From Rhizobium metallidurans (lineage in GTDB: Bacteria; Pseudomonadota; Alphaproteobacteria; Rhizobiales; Rhizobiaceae): a DNA stretch of 56,346 nt. The DNA lies in contig NZ_JACIDW010000021.1 in NCBI RefSeq assembly GCF_014196505.1, positions 1-56,346 of the forward strand, read 5' to 3'. The notes under the pieces are model-generated. The model saw only the letters and a list, made by a program, of their open reading frames with translations. It did not search any database and was not told the origin of the DNA. Below are positions 17,041 through 25,066 of this stretch, one piece after another (positions within the stretch are counted from its first letter, which is position 1; each line of letters opens with the position of its first letter). The translations under genes and the position numbers were made by a program.

Positions 17041-17328
17041 ATGCCTGATGCCAAGGACAAAGGGCCGGCCGATCCAGGCCTGTCCGACATAAGAGGACGC
17101 ATGCTCGTGCTGGAAGTGGTGGTGATGACCTCGCTGGCGCTGGTTCTGGACACATCCGGCGAGGATGGCGGGAAGATGGGGCGCGGTATCCTGCACCTGA
17201 TCCGCGAGGCCGTCGGCAACAAATGCGACGAGATGGGCCTGTCCGACAACGCCTCATCGACCGCGCAGGCCTATGCCGAGGAACTGATCGGCACCGCCCT
17301 GGCCACGCTCTACCCATCCACGCATTAA
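17041..17328 (+). CDS. Conserved-looking hypothetical protein, 95 aa
   Basis: A small, mostly helical acidic protein (MPDAKDKGPADPGLSDIRGRM...). GAGAGGAAGGG precedes the ATG at good spacing, and codon use resembles the neighbours. No domain recognised. A hydrophobic run, LVLEVVVMTSLALVL (residues 22-36), could be a buried helix. It is divergent from the M15-like gene and followed 82 bases later by the NTF2-like gene. Confidence 0.7.
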   Translation: MPDAKDKGPADPGLSDIRGRMLVLEVVVMTSLALVLDTSGEDGGKMGRGILHLIREAVGNKCDEMGLSDNASSTAQAYAEELIGTALATLYPSTH

Positions 17329-17409
17329 AGTCACCACAGTCCCGCAACGACTTTGCGCGTCGCGCGCTCCGCGCTATACTTCACCATCGACACGATCGAG
17401 GTACGGACC

Positions 17410-17769
17410 ATGACGGACCGGCAGGCGATAGAAGCAGTCGTGCATCTCTATGTCGAAGGCATGACCTTCGCCAACGAGGCGGCGCTGCGCAAGGCGTTTC
17501 ATCCGAAATGCGCTGTCATCGGGCATTACGAGAGCGCGGTCGAATGGTCGACCCGCGACGAGTTCATCGCCGCCATCGTGGCCGAGGGCTCGGCCCCGCC
17601 AGGCACGCAGCCGCACATGGACATCCAGACGCTTGATGTCGTCGGCGACGCCGCGAGCGTCAAGGTCAGCGACGACTTCGCCGGCATGCGCTTCACCGAC
17701 TATCTCTCGATGCTGAAGATCGAGGGGCGATGGACGATCGTGAATAAGGTTTATTATCTGCACAATTGA
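17410..17769 (+). CDS. NTF2-like / putative lumazine-binding protein
   Basis: A 119-residue cone-shaped NTF2 fold protein of the small SnoaL/lumazine-binding-like type. The N-terminal helices DRQAIEAVVHLYVEGMTFANEAALRKAFHP are typical, and the beta-sheet ends in WTIVNKVYYLHN. Such proteins may be enzymes or ligand binders; the ligand cannot be assigned. The ATG at 17410 follows GAGGTACGGACC. The longer frame starting at 17353 is less likely. Confidence 0.8.
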   Translation: MTDRQAIEAVVHLYVEGMTFANEAALRKAFHPKCAVIGHYESAVEWSTRDEFIAAIVAEGSAPPGTQPHMDIQTLDVVGDAASVKVSDDFAGMRFTDYLSMLKIEGRWTIVNKVYYLHN

Positions 17770-17818
17770 TGGGGTGCGAGCCTGCCCTGTAGGTTTCTAT
17801 CGCGTTACACGATAGCCC

Positions 17819-17991
17819 ACTCTCCTCCCTCATTCCTTTGCCCAGGCTTCGCCCGTGCGATGTGACAGGAATCCAGCCACGGCGCGTCCGCGACGTGAAT
17901 GAACGTTTCTTGCATGTCAGGAAAGAGTCTCTCCGCCGCGCCGACGCGCGGCGGCTGGATCCCCGCCACGAGGGCGAGGATGAGGGAGAGT
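17819..17991. repeat. Rhizobial intergenic inverted-repeat (RIME-like) element
   Basis: The 314-base gap between the NTF2-like gene and pheT holds a long imperfect inverted repeat. ACTCTCCTCCCTCAT at 17819 onward is mirrored by GATGAGGGAGAGT ending at 17991. Inside, GGAATCCAGCCACGGCGCG is mirrored by CGCGGCGGCTGGAT. The blocks GTGACAGGAATCCAGCC and TCCCTCATTCCT are familiar from mosaic palindromic elements scattered through rhizobial intergenic spaces. No coding potential; family assignment is from memory. Confidence 0.6.
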
Positions 17992-18083
17992 TGGGGGTGC
18001 GACCAGCGCTAAACCAATACGAGCGGCGGCCGTAGGGCCGTTGCCTGCCCGCACCAGAGGCCGAGGCCGCACACCCTATTTCA

Positions 18084-20519
18084 TCAACCCCGTAGCACGC
18101 CACCGGTGATCTTGGTGACGCTGGCGACGATCTTCTGCGTCAGGGCCTCGAAATCCTCGTCGGTCAGCGTGCGCTCGACCGGCTGGATCTGCACCTCGAT
18201 GGCGACGGACTTCTTGCCTTCGCCAACCGAAGCGCCCTCGAAGATATCGAAGACGTTGACGCCGGCGACCAGCTTGCGGTCGGCGCCGGTCGCGGCCTTG
18301 ATGATGGCGCCGGCCTCGACCGCCTTGTCGACGACGAAGGCGAAGTCGCGCTTGACGGCCTGGAACTGCGAGAGTTCCAGCGCCGGCTTGGTGCGGGTCG
18401 CCTTCTTCTTCGGCTCGGGCATGACGTCGAGATAGACCTCGAAGCCCGCGAGCGCGCCGGAAACGTCGAGCGCTTCCAGCGTCGAGGGGTGGAACTCGCC
18501 GAAATAGCCGAGCACGACCTTCGGACCCATCTTGACGGTGCCGGAGCGGCCGGGGTGGTACCAGTCCGGACCGCCCTGCTCGACCTGGATGTTGGTCATC
18601 GGCAGGCCGCAGGCCTCGATCACGGCGAGCGCATCGGCCTTGGCGTCGAAGACGTCGACCGGCTTGCCGCCGCCCTTGGCCGTGTTGGACCACATGCGGC
18701 CGGAGCCCGCCATCGAGGCGGTGCCACGACGGATGCCGCCGGCAACGCGGCGCTGGCCTTCCGGCCTGTCGTTCTCATAGGTGCCGGAGACTTCGAAGAT
18801 CGCGACGTCGCCATAGCCCTTGTCGGCATTGCGCTGGGCAGCGGTAAGCAGACCCGGCAGCAGCGAGGGGCGCATGTCGGACATTTCAGATGCGATCGGG
18901 TTCGCCAGCTTCAGCGACGGCGCACCGCCGCCGAAGAGCTTGGCCTGATCCTCGGAGATGAAGGACCAGGTGACGGCCTCCAGCATGCCGCGCGAGGCAA
19001 GCGCACGCTTGGCGGTGCGGGTGCGGATCTGCAGCGTCGTCAGGATGCGGCCGTTGATCGCGGTGTGGCTTTCCAGCGGCGCCGGCTTGATGTTGTCGAC
19101 TCCGTGGATGCGCATGACCTCTTCGACGAGATCGGCCTTGCCATCGACATCGGGACGCCAGGAGGGAACGGCGACCGAGACGCGCTCTCCGGAACCGTTG
19201 ACCTTGAAGCCGAGGCGGGTCAGGATCTCGATGCTTTCATCGGTGGAGACTTCCAAGCCCGTCAGGCGCTTCACTTCCGAGAAGGGGAAGTCGACGACCT
19301 TGGGCTCATAGCCCTTGTAGCCGACGATCTCGGCCTTGGCTGCCGTGCCGCCGCAGAATTCGAGCACCAGTTCGGTGGTGCGCTCGAGGCCGGGGACCAT
19401 GTATTCGGGATCGACGCCGCGCTCGAAGCGGTAGCGGGCATCGGTGATGATGCCGAGGCCACGGCCTGATTTGGCGATGTTCATCGGGTCCCAGAGCGCC
19501 GATTCGATCAGCACGTCGGTGGTGTTTTCATCGCAGCCGGAATGCTCGCCGCCCATGATGCCGCCGATCGATTCGATGCCGTTTTCGTCGGCGATGACGA
19601 CGTTGTTCGGCCCAAGCTTGTACTCGCGCTGGTCGAGCGCCAGCACCGTCTCGCCGTCCCTGGCGCGGCGAACGGTGAGGTTGCCCTTCACCTTGGCGGC
19701 GTCGAAGACGTGCATCGGGCGACCCTGATCGAAGGTCATGTAGTTGGTGATGTCGACGAGCGCGTTGATCGGACGCAGACCGATCGCCGTCAGGCGCTGC
19801 TGCACCCACTTGGGGCTCGGGCCGTTCTTGACGCCGCGCACCAGGCGCAGGCCGAAGCCCGGGCAGAGCTTGTCGTCGTCGAGATCGAGCGTCAGCTTCA
19901 CCGGCGTGTCGCCCTCGACGGCAAACGACGGCGCGGCGCGCGTCTTCAGCGTGCCGAGGCCGGAAGCGGCCAGATCGCGGGCGATGCCGTAAATCGAGGT
20001 GCAATCCGGACGGTTGGGCGTCAGGTTGATCTCGATGACAGGATCGTCGAGATGGGCGTAGGCGGCGAAAGAGTTGCCGATAGGCGCATCCTCGGGCAGG
20101 TCGATGATGCCGTCGTGGCTGTCGGACATGTTGAGCTCCTTTTCGGAACACATCATGCCGTGGCTTTCGACGCCGCGGATCTTGCCGACGCCGAGCGTGA
20201 CATCGATACCCGGCACATAATCGCCCGGCCGCGCCAGCGCGCCGACCAGACCGGCGCGCGCATTCGGCGCACCGCAGACGATCTGCAGCGGCTTGCCGCC
20301 GTTGATATCGGGGCCGGCATCGACCGACAGAACCTTCAGGCGATCGGCTTCCGGATGCTTCTCGGCTGAGAGCACGCGCGCGATGACGAAGGGCTTGTAG
20401 GCCGCCTTGTCGTCGACATCCTCGACCTCGAGGCCGATCTCGGTCAGGCGCTTGCAGATTTCATCCAGTGTGGCGTCGGTCTCAAGATGATCCTTGAGCC
20501 AGGAAAGCGTGAATTTCAT
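18084..20519 (-). CDS. pheT: Phenylalanine-tRNA ligase beta subunit
   Basis: An 811-residue subunit of the heterotetrameric enzyme that charges tRNA-Phe. In order: an N-terminal tRNA-binding (EMAP/OB) domain, about residues 40-150 (PEADRLKVLSVDAG); B3/B4 editing domain; B5 domain; catalytic-like core; and a C-terminal ferredoxin-fold anticodon-binding domain. Start MKFTLSWLKDHLET and length are canonical. It is last in the leftward cluster infC to pheT and is separated from pheS by about 930 bases of small genes. Confidence 0.97.
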   Translation of the reverse strand: MKFTLSWLKDHLETDATLDEICKRLTEIGLEVEDVDDKAAYKPFVIARVLSAEKHPEADRLKVLSVDAGPDINGGKPLQIVCGAPNARAGLVGALARPGDYVPGIDVTLGVGKIRGVESHGMMCSEKELNMSDSHDGIIDLPEDAPIGNSFAAYAHLDDPVIEINLTPNRPDCTSIYGIARDLAASGLGTLKTRAAPSFAVEGDTPVKLTLDLDDDKLCPGFGLRLVRGVKNGPSPKWVQQRLTAIGLRPINALVDITNYMTFDQGRPMHVFDAAKVKGNLTVRRARDGETVLALDQREYKLGPNNVVIADENGIESIGGIMGGEHSGCDENTTDVLIESALWDPMNIAKSGRGLGIITDARYRFERGVDPEYMVPGLERTTELVLEFCGGTAAKAEIVGYKGYEPKVVDFPFSEVKRLTGLEVSTDESIEILTRLGFKVNGSGERVSVAVPSWRPDVDGKADLVEEVMRIHGVDNIKPAPLESHTAINGRILTTLQIRTRTAKRALASRGMLEAVTWSFISEDQAKLFGGGAPSLKLANPIASEMSDMRPSLLPGLLTAAQRNADKGYGDVAIFEVSGTYENDRPEGQRRVAGGIRRGTASMAGSGRMWSNTAKGGGKPVDVFDAKADALAVIEACGLPMTNIQVEQGGPDWYHPGRSGTVKMGPKVVLGYFGEFHPSTLEALDVSGALAGFEVYLDVMPEPKKKATRTKPALELSQFQAVKRDFAFVVDKAVEAGAIIKAATGADRKLVAGVNVFDIFEGASVGEGKKSVAIEVQIQPVERTLTDEDFEALTQKIVASVTKITGGVLRG

Positions 20520-20556
20520 TGTGTTGTTCTCGTCTCAAAAATCATCAATCGTTCGG

Positions 20557-20832
20557 TTAGGCAGCCTTCTCCGGAGCCTTGGCGCCGGGGGCCTTTATGC
20601 CCAGAAACATGCTTTTCACCGAAATACCCTCGTCGATGGCGGTCCACCAGATACCCTCGTACATCAATTCGATGTCGTTCAATGCCTTATCATCAAGTTC
20701 GGACAGGAACGGGTACCACCAGATAGGCGTGGCGATGGCGCGCCCATCCGCGAGCGCGACGTGAACCTCGCCATCGAGGCACCACGCGCGAACGGGCCGC
20801 ATATCGTCGGTCTCAAACGCCAAAGAATTCAT
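20557..20832 (-). CDS. DUF2442 protein, copy 1
   Basis: A 91-residue protein with the DUF2442 pattern VHVALADGRAIATPIWWYPFL. It is paralogous to the gene at 21058-21333: both share N-terminal MNS, HV.LADGRA, P.WWYP and an identical ending AKAPEKAA. The start overlaps the end of the DUF4160 gene by 20 bases, so the two are coupled. DUF2442 and DUF4160 genes are often paired and have been viewed as possible toxin-antitoxin partners; function here is unproven. It lies 37 bases upstream of pheT, on the same strand. Confidence 0.82.
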   Translation of the reverse strand: MNSLAFETDDMRPVRAWCLDGEVHVALADGRAIATPIWWYPFLSELDDKALNDIELMYEGIWWTAIDEGISVKSMFLGIKAPGAKAPEKAA

Positions 20833-21049
20833 TCCACGCGCCTATCCATTCGTCCCGGTGCTCGGAGGCAACCTTGAGCAGCCTTGCGATCTCCTGATCA
20901 CTATAGCCTTTGTTCTTCTCGACTTCCAAACTCTTCAACCACACCTTCAGGGACTTGCCGTCCTTGACGATATGGACATGCGGTGGTTCGCCGACATCCA
21001 AGGCGTAGAACCTGAACTTGTATCCATGCCAGATGAGCAAGGTCGGCAT
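20813..21049 (-). CDS. DUF4160 protein
   Basis: A 78-residue protein with the DUF4160 signature: MPTLLIWHGYKFRFYALD, then EPPHVHI and an alpha-helical end EIARLLKVASEHRDEWIGAWNEF. It precedes and overlaps DUF2442 copy 1 by 20 bases and follows DUF2442 copy 2 by eight bases. The EPPHVHI segment resembles the RelE-like small-toxin context in which this family is often placed, but no activity is known. This is the only complete DUF4160 in the window. The start at 21049 gives family length; the frame extends upstream without support. Confidence 0.82.
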   Translation of the reverse strand: MPTLLIWHGYKFRFYALDVGEPPHVHIVKDGKSLKVWLKSLEVEKNKGYSDQEIARLLKVASEHRDEWIGAWNEFFGV

Positions 21050-21057
21050 CGTCCGGT

Positions 21058-21333
21058 CTACGCCGCCTTTTCCGGAGCCTTGGCCTCGGGATACTTCCAC
21101 CCCGCCAGCATGCCCCGGATCGACAAATCCTCGTCGACGTCAGGCCAGTGAACGCCCGCCAGCATCAGCTCGACATTGTTGCGCTCGGCCGGCGACGCCG
21201 TCAGAAGGCGGGGATACCACCAGAGTGGGGTTTTCACCGCTCGTCCGTCGGCAAGCCGGACGTGAAGATCGTGCGGGTCGCACCACGCCTCCACCGGCCG
21301 CTCGTTATCAGGATACAGACTTGGAGAATTCAT
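21058..21333 (-). CDS. DUF2442 protein, copy 2
   Basis: A 91-residue paralogue of copy 1 (LHVRLADGRAVKTPLWWYPRLL, ending AKAPEKAA). It begins at the ATG at 21333, 26 bases inside the remnant of a second DUF4160 gene. The overlap mirrors the intact DUF4160/DUF2442 arrangement just downstream. The cassette therefore looks like a tandem duplication within the pheS-pheT operon. If the pair works as a toxin and antitoxin, this would be an antitoxin-like partner that outlived its toxin. Confidence 0.82.
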   Translation of the reverse strand: MNSPSLYPDNERPVEAWCDPHDLHVRLADGRAVKTPLWWYPRLLTASPAERNNVELMLAGVHWPDVDEDLSIRGMLAGWKYPEAKAPEKAA

Positions 21334-21447
21334 CCCATGCCCCCGCAAACTGGTCCTTGTGATCTTCGACGACCTCCATGATACGCTTGAGATCACCCGC
21401 GTTAAACCCCTTCGCCTCGACTGCTCGAAGCGAAGGACGGTTGGCAT
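21308..21447 (-). pseudogene. DUF4160 remnant with internal deletion
   Basis: Leftward from the ATG at 21447 the first codons read MPTVLRF, as in DUF4160 proteins. After a frame change the reading continues AVEAKGFNAGDLKRIMEVV and EDHKDQFAGAWDEF to a TGA at 21308-21310. This matches the last 36 residues of the intact DUF4160. About 34 internal residues, including the EPPHVHI block, are missing and the frame is broken, so no functional product is expected. It lies four bases after the pheS stop. Confidence 0.75.
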
Positions 21448-21451
21448 TGGC

Positions 21452-22534
21452 TTACGCGCTCAACCCGCCGAACAGCGTCGGCATGTCGAGTGGGCGGAAG
21501 CCGTAGTGGGTCATCCAGCGGACGTCGGCGTTGAAGAAGTCGCGCAGATCCGGCATGCCGTATTTCAGCATGGCGATGCGGTCGAGGCCCATGCCCCAGG
21601 CAAAACCCTGGTACTCATCGGGATCGAGACCGCCCGCGCGCAGCACGTTCGGGTGCACCATGCCGCAGCCCAAAATCTCCATCCAGTCGGTGCCTTCGCC
21701 GAACTTGACGATCGGGCCGGAGCGGTCGCACTGGATGTCGACCTCGAAGGACGGTTCCGTGAAGGGGAAGAAGGACGGGCGGAAGCGCATGGTGACGCTG
21801 TCGACCTCGAAGAAGGTCTTGCAGAATTCTTCCAGCACCCAGCGGATGTTGGCGACATTGGCCTTCTTGTCGACGACGAGGCCCTCGACCTGGTGGAACA
21901 TCGGCGAGTGTGTCGCGTCGCTATCCTGTCGGTAGGTCTTGCCGGGAATGATGATGCGGATCGGCGGCTTCTGCGCTTCCATGGTGCGCACCTGCACCGG
22001 CGAGGTGTGCGTGCGCAGCACCTTGCGCTCGCCGTTCTCATCCGGGTTGAAGAAGAAGGTGTCGTGCATCTCGCGGGCCGGATGGCCCTCGGGGAAGTTC
22101 AGCGCCGTGAAGTTATAGTAATCGGTCTCGACGTCGGGACCTTCGGCGATCGAGAAGCCCATGTCGGCGAAGATCGCGGTGATCTCGTCGACGATCTGGC
22201 TGATCGGATGGATGCGGCCGCGCTCGGCGGGCGAGGAGCGGACGGGGAGCGAGACGTCGACCGTCTCGGCCTTCAGGCGCTGATCGATCGCGGCCTTCTT
22301 GAGATCGGCCTTGCGGGCGTTGATCGCATCGGTCACCACAGTCTTCAGCGCGTTGATCGCCGCACCGCGGGTCTGGCGCTCTTCAGGGGTCATCGAGCCC
22401 AGCGTCTTCAGGAGTTCGGAGACCGACCCCTTCTTGCCAAGGGCCGCGACGCGCACGGCTTCGATCGCCGGTTCATCGGCGGCGGCCGCGACATCGGACA
22501 GGAGTTGCTTTTCCAGGGTTGCGAGTTCGGTCAT
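21452..22534 (-). CDS. pheS: Phenylalanine-tRNA ligase alpha subunit
   Basis: A 360-residue catalytic subunit: an N-terminal coiled coil (residues 1-100), then the class II synthetase core. Motif 2 region is visible as LRTHTSPVQVRTM and motif 3 as GFAWGMGLDRIAML near residue 320. HPAREMHDTFFF and YRQDSDATHSPMFHQVEG are PheS hallmarks. It forms alpha2-beta2 with PheT, encoded downstream on the same strand but separated by the DUF4160/DUF2442 cassette. The kinase-like gene ends 40 bases upstream. Confidence 0.97.
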   Translation of the reverse strand: MTELATLEKQLLSDVAAAADEPAIEAVRVAALGKKGSVSELLKTLGSMTPEERQTRGAAINALKTVVTDAINARKADLKKAAIDQRLKAETVDVSLPVRSSPAERGRIHPISQIVDEITAIFADMGFSIAEGPDVETDYYNFTALNFPEGHPAREMHDTFFFNPDENGERKVLRTHTSPVQVRTMEAQKPPIRIIIPGKTYRQDSDATHSPMFHQVEGLVVDKKANVANIRWVLEEFCKTFFEVDSVTMRFRPSFFPFTEPSFEVDIQCDRSGPIVKFGEGTDWMEILGCGMVHPNVLRAGGLDPDEYQGFAWGMGLDRIAMLKYGMPDLRDFFNADVRWMTHYGFRPLDMPTLFGGLSA

Positions 22535-22574
22535 CTTTTCCTGCCTTCAGGGCGCCCGGTCTTTGAGGGACACT

Positions 22575-23429
22575 TCACGAAACATGCTTCAGATAGCTGG
22601 TCGCCACGATGAAACGTCGCAGATCACTACCCATGTGGACGCGGCCAATCAACCGGGCAGCCGACAAAAAGCCGCCGAGAAAGCCGGTAAGCTTGCGCAG
22701 TTCGGCAACGGCCGCCGGCGGCGCCACCTCGGCCCAGGCCTTGTAGGCCCGGTCGTGGGTTTCGCCGCCGAGCTTGGCGCGGGTCGCGACCTGCAAAAAG
22801 AGCAGCCAGATATCGCGCGCCTGGGCGACCTCCAGCGGCATCACCCGGTCCGGCTCCTCCTCGAAATCCATGAAGCCGATGCGGCCGTCCTTCAGGAACA
22901 TGTCGCGCGGATAAGGCCTGCCGTGGCACAGCCCCTTCGCATGCAGCCGGCCAAGCTCGGCGGCGCAATGGACGAGCATATCGTCGTGGGCCACCGGGTC
23001 GTTGTTCAGCACATGGTGGAGCTGGCGATCGACCGTATCGCCGGCATCGCTGAAGACGACGGCGGCGCCGGAGGAATAGATCACGCGCGCGGTCGGCACG
23101 TCATGAGAAGAAAACTGGGCGAGGCGGCGGATCTCGCGCCCGGCCATGCCTTCGTCGGCCAGAATCGGCGACGGGCGCAGAAACGGCGCGCGGATGAGAT
23201 TGGCGAGCATGCGCTGCAGCACCATCCAGCGCGAGGCGCGCTCGGTGCCATAGCGCTTGATCCAGACGGCGCCGCCCGACAGAGCGACACGCTCGACGCG
23301 CTTGGAGCCGCGCAGCAGGGCCGCGATGAGAACGGGCACGTCCTCCTCGCCCAGCCCGCTCCTGGCAAGCAGGTCGCGATCCGTCGTCGGATGTCTCGGA
23401 TCGTTCGCCAAATCTTGATCGTTCGCCAC
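22575..23429 (-). CDS. Protein kinase-like fold protein (RIO/LPS-kinase type), divergent active site
   Basis: About 284 residues with a small-kinase layout: WIKRYG (candidate ATP lysine), GREIRRL (candidate helix C glutamate), then LHAKGLCHGRPYPRDMF and IGFMDFEEEP. These align with the catalytic HGDxxxxN and DFE/DFG segments of RIO, LPS and antibiotic kinases. The catalytic Asp after HG is replaced (HGRP), while the metal-binding Asp (MDFEEE) remains, so catalysis is doubtful. Start uncertain: the ATG at 23471 lies within the rplT terminator hairpin, so a GTG at 23429 is preferred. It sits between rplT and pheS in the same direction. Confidence 0.65.
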   Translation of the reverse strand: MANDQDLANDPRHPTTDRDLLARSGLGEEDVPVLIAALLRGSKRVERVALSGGAVWIKRYGTERASRWMVLQRMLANLIRAPFLRPSPILADEGMAGREIRRLAQFSSHDVPTARVIYSSGAAVVFSDAGDTVDRQLHHVLNNDPVAHDDMLVHCAAELGRLHAKGLCHGRPYPRDMFLKDGRIGFMDFEEEPDRVMPLEVAQARDIWLLFLQVATRAKLGGETHDRAYKAWAEVAPPAAVAELRKLTGFLGGFLSAARLIGRVHMGSDLRRFIVATSYLKHVS

Positions 23430-23459
23430 CAACGGCGCCCCTATCCCGGTAAAACGACG

Positions 23460-23490
23460 AAACCCGCGCAAGCCTTGCCAGCGCGGGTTT
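23460..23490 (-). terminator. Terminator after rplT
   Basis: AAACCCGCGC pairs perfectly with GCGCGGGTTT around an 11-base loop, 36 bases after the rplT stop. The leftward tail is CGTCGTTTTACC, so T enrichment is modest. It may be partial, letting some transcripts continue into the downstream genes. Confidence 0.7.
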
Positions 23491-23525
23491 CAAATCATCG
23501 AAGCGAAGGTTCGAATAGCGCCGGC

Positions 23526-23930
23526 TTAGTTGACGGCTGCTTCAAACTCGTTCTTCGTGCCAGCGTCCTTCAGGTACTCGAGTGCCTTCTTGGAGGCAGC
23601 AACGAGCGCACCGAATGCTTCCGGCTCATGGATCGCCATGTCGGAGAGAACCTTACGGTCGACTTCGATGCCAGCCTTGTTCAGGCCGTCGATGAAGCGG
23701 CCGTAGGTCAGGCCGAATTCGCGGACGGCAGCGTTGATGCGCTGGATCCAGAGGGCGCGGAAGTTGCGCTTGTTGACCTTGCGGTCGCGGTAAGCGTACT
23801 GCTTCGAACGATCGACAGCAGCCTTGGCGGCGCGGATGGTGTTCTTGCGGCGGCCGTAGAAGCCCTTGGCCTGCTTCAGAACCTTCTTGTGCTTGGCGTG
23901 GGCGGTAACGCCTCTCTTTACACGTGCCAT
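23526..23930 (-). CDS. rplT: 50S ribosomal protein L20
   Basis: A 134-residue basic protein with the L20 core: MARVKRGVTAHAKHKKVLKQAKGFYGRRKNT at the start and WIQRINAAVREFGLTYGRFI near residue 62. L20 binds 23S rRNA and is needed for early 50S assembly. It follows rpmI by 38 bases on the same strand, the usual pairing. Slightly longer than the E. coli form owing to a C-terminal extension typical of alphaproteobacteria. Confidence 0.98.
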   Translation of the reverse strand: MARVKRGVTAHAKHKKVLKQAKGFYGRRKNTIRAAKAAVDRSKQYAYRDRKVNKRNFRALWIQRINAAVREFGLTYGRFIDGLNKAGIEVDRKVLSDMAIHEPEAFGALVAASKKALEYLKDAGTKNEFEAAVN

Positions 23931-23968
23931 ATCATGATCTCCTTAATCTATACGTTCGCGGAATAGTC

Positions 23969-24172
23969 TTAGAGACCGTTCGGCAGGTAATTCTTCACGA
24001 CCTTGCGGCCATCCGGTTCTGCCAGAACCATGGTGCCACGTGCATCGCGAATGAACTTGTTGGAACGCTTGATCATGCCATGGCGCTTGCCAGCGGCTGC
24101 AGCCTTGACCTTGCCGGTCGCGGTGATCTTGAACCGCTTCTTGGCGGAGGACTTCGTCTTCATCTTGGGCAT
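23969..24172 (-). CDS. rpmI: 50S ribosomal protein L35
   Basis: A 67-residue very basic protein, MPKMKTKSSAKKRFKITATG..., ending VKNYLPNGL, as in L35. The frame extends far upstream, but only the ATG at 24172 gives the conserved N-terminus. A strong promoter lies about 200 bases upstream at 24370-24398, so rpmI-rplT can be transcribed independently of infC. Confidence 0.97.
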   Translation of the reverse strand: MPKMKTKSSAKKRFKITATGKVKAAAAGKRHGMIKRSNKFIRDARGTMVLAEPDGRKVVKNYLPNGL

Positions 24173-24369
24173 TTTGCTACTCCGTTTCTGATCCCCCCAC
24201 CTGGCCTGCAAGAGGCGCGCTTCAAAAGAAGCCTTCTCGCGATCCCGGTTTCCCGGGTGTCGCAACAAGTGCGGGAGCGTTTGTTGTTGATCTGCGGTCA
24301 CGGTGACGAACCGTGCCGCAAGCATTCGAAACTGCCACGGCATGCCCTGCCGGTCAGTTCGGACGCGCG

Positions 24370-24398
24370 CTTATAACCGCAGTGTCATGAAAGTGCAA
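24370..24398 (-). promoter_or_regulatory. Sigma-70-type promoter for rpmI-rplT
   Basis: Leftward, TTGCAC (complement of 24393-24398), a 17-base spacer, then TATAAG (complement of 24370-24375). Spacing and hexamers are close to consensus. It lies in the 357-base gap between infC and rpmI, after the infC terminator, leaving a leader of about 190 bases before rpmI. Confidence 0.65.
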
Positions 24399-24481
24399 CG
24401 GGGCACGGGCCGGAATCTTTTCAGCAGCGCTTCGCCCCGCCCCTTGGGCGTCGATTGCCCGCCATACCAGGGCGAAAATAC

Positions 24482-24506
24482 AAAAGCCGCCCTTGCGGAC
24501 GGCTTT
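24482..24506 (-). terminator. Terminator after infC
   Basis: Leftward, AAAGCCG (complement of 24500-24506) pairs with CGGCTTT (complement of 24483-24489), ending in a short T run, 24 bases after the infC stop. The rest of the gap to rpmI (24173-24481) holds only the rpmI promoter and leader. Confidence 0.65.
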
Positions 24507-24529
24507 GATACGAACAGTGGCGACGCGCC

Positions 24530-25066
24530 TTATTTCGGCGCGAGCACCATCATCATCTGGCGTCCCTCGAGCTTGGGCTCGGCTTCGACCTTGGCGAGCT
24601 CCAGCGTGTCGGCCTTGACCTGCTGCAGGAGCTTCATGCCGAGTTCCTGGTGGGCCATTTCGCGGCCGCGGAACTTCAGGGTCACCTTGACCTTGTCGCC
24701 TTCCTCGAAGAAGCGGCCCATCGCCTTCATCTTCACGTCATAGTCATGCGTGTCGATGTTCGGACGCATCTTGATTTCTTTGACTTCGACGATTTTCTGC
24801 TTCTTGCGCGCCTCGGCCGCCTTCTTCTGGTTGGCGTATTTCAGCTTGCCCAGATCGAGGATCTTGCACACAGGCGGTTCGGCATTGGGGGAAATCTCAA
24901 CGAGGTCGAGTCCGGCTTCTTCAGCCATTCTCAGGGCCTGGTCGGTCGCCACGACGCCCAAATTCTGTCCTTCAGCATCGATCAGCTGAACCTTGGGAAT
25001 GCGAATTTCCCTGTTCGAGCGCGGCCCATCCTTCACGGGCGCGTCGGCTTTAAACGGTCTGCGAAT
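24530..25066 (-). CDS. infC: Translation initiation factor IF-3 (probable AUU start)
   Basis: IF-3 keeps 30S subunits apart and proofreads the start codon. From the ATT at 25066 the protein is 178 residues, (I)RRPFKADAPVKDGPRSNREIRIPKVQLID..., with normal N- and C-domains (RFFEEGDKVKVTLKFRGREM). In this frame, ATG or GTG starts lie only about 40 codons upstream and would add an atypical leader. GAGGAG sits nine bases before the ATT. AUU is the known rare start of infC in many bacteria, through which IF-3 represses its own synthesis, so that start and control are likely here too. Confidence 0.95.
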   Translation of the reverse strand: MRRPFKADAPVKDGPRSNREIRIPKVQLIDAEGQNLGVVATDQALRMAEEAGLDLVEISPNAEPPVCKILDLGKLKYANQKKAAEARKKQKIVEVKEIKMRPNIDTHDYDVKMKAMGRFFEEGDKVKVTLKFRGREMAHQELGMKLLQQVKADTLELAKVEAEPKLEGRQMMMVLAPK

